Origin: an uncultured Dehalococcoidia bacterium
GTDB taxonomy: Bacteria > Chloroflexota > Dehalococcoidia > Lucifugimonadales > UBA3495
Reading direction: 5' to 3'
DNA: 64,000 bases
Assembly: GCA_958296225.1 (NCBI GenBank)
Contig: OY282456.1
Coordinates: 3,286,001 to 3,350,000, forward strand
Part shown: positions 59,434 through 64,000 of the stretch, in pieces
Layout: each line of letters starts with the position of its first letter
Position numbering within the stretch: the first letter of the stretch is position 1
Notes under the pieces: model-generated
Told to the model about the DNA's origin: nothing
Database searches by the model: none
Seen by the model: the letters and a program-made list of their open reading frames with translations, nothing else
Translations under genes and position numbers: made by a program

Positions 59434-59522
59434 GTCATTAAAGCCCTCTCCCCTTGTGGGAGAAGGGTAGTGCTCCCGCTCCGCCGCCCGCAAAACCCGC
59501 CGCCCAGACTTTGCGCCGGCCC
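59434..59522. repeat. Dispersed palindromic repeat, copy 2
   Basis: Shares GTCATTAAAGCCCTCTCCCC then TTGTGGGAGA at one end and GACTTTGCGCCGGCCC at the other with 37103-37249; the middle is shorter by about 58 bp. Confidence 0.65.
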
Positions 59523-60003
59523 ACTGACAACCCCCCTTTGACAACTGCGAACATCGGTACTATACTGCAACCTGTCACGTGATTCTCAGTCCAGCCAGAG
59601 GTCAACCGGTCGTCAACGGCCAGTCAGCATAAAAATCGCATACCGGCGTCGTGGAGACCCCTCGTCCAATGCTTACGCGAGTACGGTCTAACCGGCCAAC
59701 AGCGACTGCCACCGCGCTGCGTGGCTGCGCCTTAAAGCGCGGTTCACGAACCATCGGAGCAAAACTTTGCGTAAATCCCCGGCCGTGGGGCTGACAATGA
59801 CCGGTAACCTCTGGCTCGCCCACCGTATCCCGCCAACCGCCCGAACCCCGACCACCTGAACCAGCAAGGAGCGTCGCCAATGAACCCAGCCCACCACCAC
59901 AGAGGAATAACCAAACCACCTGAAATGGAACGCTGCCACCCGTGCGCCGATGGTCTATACTGGGCGCGCCGTCGGTTCCGTCGTTCCGGCTCTTTCGCCC
60001 GCA
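59523..60003. other. Gene-free interval with a fragment of the MITE-like end
   Basis: No supported gene. CAAACCACCTGAAATGGAAC then GCTGCCAC at 59912-59939 resembles the right end of the elements at 11894-12013 and 12582-12699 (AAACCACCTGAATTGCA). TATACT at 59956-59961 with CTGCCA at 59933-59938 (17-bp spacing) may be the promoter of the repair operon. A minus-strand frame spans the interval but has Arg/Trp-rich, unconserved sequence. Confidence 0.4.
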
Positions 60004-61374
60004 ATGATTATCGACTTTCACTGCCACATCCTGCCGCCCGCTTTCGCCAGCCGCCACCAGGAACTCGCGGCCCGTGATGCAACTTACGCCGCTTTGTTTC
60101 CCAAAGCCGGCGGGCGTATAGCTGACGCGGACACGCTGCTGCGCGATCTGGACGACGCCGGCATCGACCGGGCCGTGGCCATGGGCTACGGCTGGACCGA
60201 CCCGTCCCTTGCTGCCGAAGTCAACGATTATCTGCTGGCCGCCGCCGCCGGTCATTCCGACCGCATAACGGCCTTCTGCTCCGTGAACCCGGCCTGGGGC
60301 GACGCGGCTGTCCAGGAGGCCGCCCGCTGCATTGACCGGGGCGCCGCCGGCGTCGGCGAACTCCATGCCGACACTCAGGGATTCGACATCACCGACGCCA
60401 GCATTATGGCCCCGCTGCTGCGCCTGCTGCGGGAGCGCCGCTTGCCCGTCATCATCCACGCCTCGGAACCGGTCGGCCACCAATACCCCGGCAAGGGCGC
60501 CACCACGCCGGAACGCCTGCTGCAATTCGCCGGCAACTTTCCCGACAACCCCATTGTGCTGGCCCATCTCGGCGGCGGCCTCCCCTTCTATGCCGCTATG
60601 CCGGAGGTTGCCGACGCTCTGTCCAACGTTTGGTACGATACCGCCGCCCTGCCCTTTCTCTATCAGCCAACCGCCCTTGCCGCCGCCGCCCTTACCGTCG
60701 GAGCCGGCCGTATCATATTCGCCACCGACTACCCGCTGCTCCGCCACCGCCGCGTTGTCAACTACATACGTTCCGCCAACCTGAAACCGGAGCAGACGGA
60801 CGCCGTTCTGGGCGACAACGCAGCGGCCCTTCTGGCGCTGGCGACGCTTCCCGATTACCTGCGTCCCCGCCTGGACATCGTGCTTATCGGCCTCAACCCG
60901 TCGGCCTATTCCGTCAGGGCGGGCCACTACTTCGCCAATCCGCGCAACCGTTTCTGGCCGGCGGTGTCCGCGGCCAATCTGGCCGGCCGGCCGGTTGGCC
61001 CGGCCGACGACGCCGGCCTCCTGGATTGTGGGATTGGTTTCACCGACGTAGTAAAGCGTCCTACTCCCCAGGCATCGGGGCTGTCAGCTGCCGACTACCG
61101 CCGGGACGCTCCATTGCTGCGCGACAAACTGCTGCGCCACGCGCCAGCCATCGCCTGTTTCCATGGCCTGACCGCCTACCGCGCCTATTTGCGTTACGCT
61201 GATGGAATCCGCAGCCCCGGCCCAATTGCCCTGGGCCGCCAGCAGCGCGCTATCGGCAGCAGCCGGGTCTTCGTTCTGCCCAATCCCAGCCCGGCCAACG
61301 CCCGTTACTCACTGGACGATTTGACCCGGTGGTATCGCAAACTCAGCGAATGGCGCGCGGAGTTGCAGTTATGA
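60004..61374 (+). CDS. Amidohydrolase fused to MUG/TDG-type mismatch uracil-DNA glycosylase
   Basis: A 456-residue two-domain protein. Residues 1-~280 are a metal-dependent hydrolase: MIIDFHCHILPPAF, GVGELHADTQGF, PVIIHASEPVGHQYPGKG, IVLAHLGGGLPFY, IIFATDYPLLRH. From ~290, LDIVLIGLNPSAYSVRAGHY and ANPRNRFWPA, GIGFTDVVKRPTPQASGLSA, and VLPNPSPANARYSLDDL match mismatch-specific uracil-DNA glycosylase (E. coli Mug has GINPG, NRFWK, LVDRPT, LPNPSG). There is no stop, restart or weak linker between the parts. It overlaps thpR by 4 bp (ATGA) and leads a DNA/RNA repair operon. I am not aware of this as a standard architecture. The ATG has no strong ribosome site. Confidence 0.88.
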   Translation: MIIDFHCHILPPAFASRHQELAARDATYAALFPKAGGRIADADTLLRDLDDAGIDRAVAMGYGWTDPSLAAEVNDYLLAAAAGHSDRITAFCSVNPAWGDAAVQEAARCIDRGAAGVGELHADTQGFDITDASIMAPLLRLLRERRLPVIIHASEPVGHQYPGKGATTPERLLQFAGNFPDNPIVLAHLGGGLPFYAAMPEVADALSNVWYDTAALPFLYQPTALAAAALTVGAGRIIFATDYPLLRHRRVVNYIRSANLKPEQTDAVLGDNAAALLALATLPDYLRPRLDIVLIGLNPSAYSVRAGHYFANPRNRFWPAVSAANLAGRPVGPADDAGLLDCGIGFTDVVKRPTPQASGLSAADYRRDAPLLRDKLLRHAPAIACFHGLTAYRAYLRYADGIRSPGPIALGRQQRAIGSSRVFVLPNPSPANARYSLDDLTRWYRKLSEWRAELQL

Positions 61375-61958
61375 CCACGGCCCCGGAAACCTTGCGCGCC
61401 TTCATCGCTTTGCCGCTGCCGCCGGATTGGACGCACGCCCTGGCCGAGGCCCTTTGCCAATTGCGCCGTTCCATACCCGCCGGCGTCCGTTGGGCTGACC
61501 CGTCCGGCATCCACCTGACGCTGAAATTCCTCGGCCCCACGGACGCCAACGCCGTTCCGGGCATCGTCAAAGCTCTCATTGCGCAGATGGCCTCGGCGCC
61601 GCCGCCCCTGCTGTCCCTGTCCGGCTTGGGAACCTTCCCCGCCGGTCGCAACCCCCGCGTGCTGTGGGCCGGCGTATCCGGCGACCTGGCCGCGCTCCAG
61701 GGTCTGCAACAGCGCGCTGAGGCCGCCGCTGCCGGCTTGGGCTGGCCCCCGGAAAAACGCCCCTTCCGGCCGCATCTCACCCTGGGCCGGGTTCGCGACC
61801 ATACCCCCGGCCAGCGGCGTCAGGCCATCGCCCAGGCCGTCGCCAATGCCAAACTCCCGCCGGCGACCGGCTGGCAGCCCCACACGGTTCGCCTCTATCG
61901 CAGCGTCCTGACGCCCCGGGGCGCAATCTACACCAGCCTCGGCGAGGTAGCAATTTGA
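61371..61958 (+). CDS. thpR: RNA 2',3'-cyclic phosphodiesterase (2'-5' RNA ligase family)
   Basis: A 195-residue 2H phosphoesterase. Both HxT motifs are present: HLTLKFLG at about 46-53 and HLTLGRVRDH at about 136-145; LRAFIALPLP opens the fold. ATG at 61371 overlaps the previous stop (ATGA), and its own TGA overlaps the next ATG, so the three genes are translationally coupled. Acts on RNA ends carrying a 2',3'-cyclic phosphate. Confidence 0.9.
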   Translation: MTTAPETLRAFIALPLPPDWTHALAEALCQLRRSIPAGVRWADPSGIHLTLKFLGPTDANAVPGIVKALIAQMASAPPPLLSLSGLGTFPAGRNPRVLWAGVSGDLAALQGLQQRAEAAAAGLGWPPEKRPFRPHLTLGRVRDHTPGQRRQAIAQAVANAKLPPATGWQPHTVRLYRSVLTPRGAIYTSLGEVAI

Positions 61959-62890
61959 TGGAAACCACTATCGAAACGAAAATCATTCCGCTCCCGCCCT
62001 ATGACTTTGAGCTGACCGCCGGCCAGCCCGGCTATTCCCGCGACCAGGAGTTCAAAACGGAAGATTACGTTGCCGGCGCTTACATCCGTCTGCTGGATTT
62101 GGGCGATAAAGTCGCCCTGGCATCGGTGCGTTCCAGCGGCGCGGCGGACAATGCGGAACTGTCCGTAACCCTGACCGGCGATGACCTGGCAGACGCCGAC
62201 GCTCAGCGCGCTGCGGCGCAGTTAACTTGGCTGCTTGGCTGCAACCAGGACTTGCGCCCGTTCTACGATTCCGTGTCCCACGACCCCATACTCGCCGCTG
62301 TGGTCAACGATTTCTACGGGTATCACAACACGCGCACCGCATCCGTTTTCGAGGCTTTGGTGCAGGCGGTTATGGGGCAGCAAATCGCCACTGCGGTTGC
62401 CCGAGTCGTCCGCAACCTGCTCATCCGGCGCTACGGCGTCCGGGCCACTGTCCGCGGGCAGGATTGGTACGCCTTCCCCCGCGCCTCAACCCTGGCCACG
62501 GCGGAAGTGGCCGACCTGCGCCAGCTCAAACTCAGCGTCCGCAAGTCCGAGTACATCCAGGGCATCGCCCGCGCCGCTCTGGATTCCCCTGACGGTTTCG
62601 AGGAGCTGCACGGGCTTCCCGACGCTGAGGTTGTCAAGCGGATGATGGCCCTGCGCGGCGTCGGCAACTGGACGGCGCAATGGGTGCTGGTGCGCGCCCT
62701 GGCCCGCCCCGACGGCTTTCCTGTTGGCGACCTGGCTCTGCGCCGCACCGTGTCACGGCTCTATTTCGACGGGGCCGAAATTACCGACGCTGAGCTGCTG
62801 GATTTTTCCACCCGCTGGTCGCCGTGGCGGTCGTATGCCACTTCGTACCTGTTTGCTGCTTTGCGAGCCGGGCGCGTCGCCGGCCCCTAA
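61958..62890 (+). CDS. AlkA-like DNA-3-methyladenine glycosylase II
   Basis: A 310-residue HhH-GPD base-excision glycosylase. The N-terminal part (PPYDFELTAGQPGYSRDQEF) is the AlkA-type beta domain. ALVQAVMGQQIATAVARVV, LRGVGNWTAQWVLVRALARP and FPVGDLALRRTVSRLY form the helix-hairpin-helix and the catalytic Asp (GDLAL). It removes alkylated bases. Start ATG overlaps thpR stop (TGATG). With the upstream MUG fusion this is a base-excision repair operon. Confidence 0.9.
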   Translation: METTIETKIIPLPPYDFELTAGQPGYSRDQEFKTEDYVAGAYIRLLDLGDKVALASVRSSGAADNAELSVTLTGDDLADADAQRAAAQLTWLLGCNQDLRPFYDSVSHDPILAAVVNDFYGYHNTRTASVFEALVQAVMGQQIATAVARVVRNLLIRRYGVRATVRGQDWYAFPRASTLATAEVADLRQLKLSVRKSEYIQGIARAALDSPDGFEELHGLPDAEVVKRMMALRGVGNWTAQWVLVRALARPDGFPVGDLALRRTVSRLYFDGAEITDAELLDFSTRWSPWRSYATSYLFAALRAGRVAGP

Positions 62891-62907
62891 CTGTGGCCGG
62901 CGCAAAA

Positions 62908-63654
62908 CTATCCTTCCCACCACTGCCGGCGCAGCTGCGCTCGCAGTTGCCGTACTTTCCTCCTCCGCTTGGTTGGCGCGGGCTTCCGCCGCCTGGCGCG
63001 CCGCGCGCTCGGCCGCCCATCCTTCCCGGGCTTCTACCAGGTCGGGCAGATATTCTTGTGTCATCGGGTCCTAGAAACGCAATCGCCGCTCATACCAGTG
63101 CAGCTCCGGCCCCGGCGCCGGGCTGTATCCTCGGCTTATGCCGTCCGCTCCGGTGTCAACATTGATGGGCTGGTACACGCCGTCCACCGGCAGGTCGCCG
63201 GCCGGCGCTGCGTCATGGTACTGTCCGCCGGTGTGGTCAAAACGCCACTATTCGGCTACGCCGTAACCGGCGTAGCTGTCCCGCTTGGCGGTGCAATCCC
63301 GTCGCCCGGTGCTTTTGACGCCACTTCCCAGCACAAAATCGGGAGGCCGCCCAATTTCGCTGCTGGTATAGCCGTTGGCCGCATCCTCAATGACCGCCGG
63401 CGGAATAGCCACGCCAAAAGCGACGACGCAGTCGGGCCGGGGGTGCGGAGCACGTCGCTGGCGTCGTAGCAAAGATAGCCGTCGCCGGACACCGGAACGT
63501 CGGGGAGATGCCGGAAATGGCTGCGCAGCGCCTGGTCGGCGCTGGCGATGTGTTTACGCTGCTGCATAGCGTCGGGCGGCTTGGGCGGGTCGGGCAGTTC
63601 CGTCAGACGGGGATACGCTCCGGCCGACGGCGTTCCGGGTGGTTTGGCAGTCAT
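62908..63654 (-). pseudogene. Decayed Uma2-family (DUF820) endonuclease-like gene
   Basis: Uma2 proteins have a PD-(D/E)XK-like fold and are often abundant in such genomes. Segments in different frames line up: DVPVSGDGYLCYDASDVLRT; after a one-base loss in a C-run near 63440, DCVVAFGVAIPPAVIEDAAN and GRPPDFVLGSGVKS; a TAG replaces Tyr after GVAE; WRFDHTGGQYHDAA follows; a second TAG replaces Tyr in RLRF-x-DPMTQEYLPD; then a coiled-coil AERAARQAAEARANQAEEE and, after a one-base gain, VRQLRAQLRRQWWEG to a TAG at 62908. Two indels and two nonsense codons argue for a pseudogene rather than a single sequencing error. Confidence 0.75.
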
Positions 63655-63717
63655 AGTGGCCTCGCAGCAAGGCGGAGCGTTGGCAGCCGGAATTGTATCA
63701 CGCGGGAACCGGCGCCC

Positions 63718-64000
63718 TTACCGCAGCATCCGCATCAGCCCTTTGGGGTTGTTGGAAAACTGGCGCATCAGCCGTTGGGTCTGTTTGAACTGGTTGAGCA
63801 CCCGGTTCACGTCCGACGGATTGGTGCCGCTGCCCAGGGCGATGCGGCGCCGCCGGCTGGCCTTGATTATCTCCGGGTGTTCCCGCTCCTGCAACGTCAT
63901 CGACCGGATGATGGCCTCCGTTTTCCGCAGTTCCGATTCGTCCAGTTGGTCCTGCATCTTCTTCGATTGCTTGCCCAGGCCCGGCATCATATCCAGCACC
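63718..64000 (-). CDS. ffh: Signal recognition particle protein Ffh, C-terminal part
   Basis: The M domain of Ffh, which binds 4.5S RNA and signal peptides. Visible sequence includes LDMMPGLGKQSKK, MTLQEREHPEIIKASRRRRI, ALGSGTNPSDVNRVLNQFKQ and ends LMRQFSNNPKGLMRMLR. The SRRRRIALGSGTxxxDVN motif is diagnostic. The GTPase part lies beyond the window. Partial at the 5' side. Confidence 0.95.
   Translation of the reverse strand, partial: VLDMMPGLGKQSKKMQDQLDESELRKTEAIIRSMTLQEREHPEIIKASRRRRIALGSGTNPSDVNRVLNQFKQTQRLMRQFSNNPKGLMRMLR

Noticed and set aside
59602..60927. A 441-codon minus-strand open frame over the repair-operon promoter region and the amidohydrolase
   Set aside because: Gly/Val/Gln-rich shadow with no domain; the opposite strand has clear catalytic motifs.

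Overview
The window is a high-G+C, gene-dense stretch of a bacterial chromosome. The gene content suggests a Chloroflexota bacterium, probably Dehalococcoidia or SAR202-like. This is inferred from an 11-subunit complex I without NuoEFG, a soluble SdhABE-type succinate dehydrogenase, a monomeric isocitrate dehydrogenase, several flavin-dependent (LLM) oxidoreductases, a CaiB-type CoA transferase and PaREP1-like genes. No rRNA or phylogenetic marker comparison was possible, so the assignment is tentative.

Layout. 1-3 kb: 5' end of prfB with the classic RF2 programmed frameshift, a decayed MNT/HEPN toxin-antitoxin remnant, and thrS. 3-5 kb: two tandem thioredoxin-like lipoproteins, each with an in-frame TGA exactly where the first active-site cysteine should be (UPTC and UPHC), read here as selenoproteins, plus a 50-residue gene. 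5-12 kb: a DUF255 thioredoxin-domain protein, an MFS transporter, mdh and icd. 12-15 kb: a repeat-rich gap with two copies of a ~120-bp palindromic-ended element, a GSA-aminomutase-like aminotransferase and a coupled pair of PaREP1/HEPN-like genes. 15-31 kb: one long minus-strand energy block, nuoABCD-HIJK-(DUF2007)-LMN, nadK, a Nudix hydrolase and sdhABE. 31-37 kb: alpha/beta hydrolase, a small zinc ribbon, CoA transferase, rdgB, moaA, moaC, tRNA-Met and a PAC2-family gene. 37-48 kb: catabolic accessory genes (two LLM oxidoreductases, VOC protein, deacetylase, an AMP-ligase with a frameshift, alcohol dehydrogenase, FAD oxidase), including a third selenoprotein of the UGSC family. 48-60 kb: tRNA-Pro, mfd, a DNA methyltransferase fused to HNH, an AT-richer insert between duplicated proB promoters, proB, proA and a split transketolase. 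60-64 kb: a DNA/RNA repair operon headed by an amidohydrolase fused to a MUG-type uracil-DNA glycosylase, then thpR and an AlkA-like glycosylase, a decayed Uma2 gene, and the end of ffh.

Main theme. Three genes need UGA read as selenocysteine; elsewhere UGA is an ordinary stop and is used by the RF2 autoregulatory frameshift. The cell therefore should carry selA/selB/selC/selD outside this window. All three UGA codons are followed, after exactly five bases, by a CUGC...GC(A/G)G hairpin that could form part of the SECIS signal. Electron transfer is handled by a complex I that must take electrons from something other than NADH through NuoEFG (ferredoxin is the usual proposal) and by a succinate dehydrogenase with an HdrB-like subunit in place of cytochrome b anchors.
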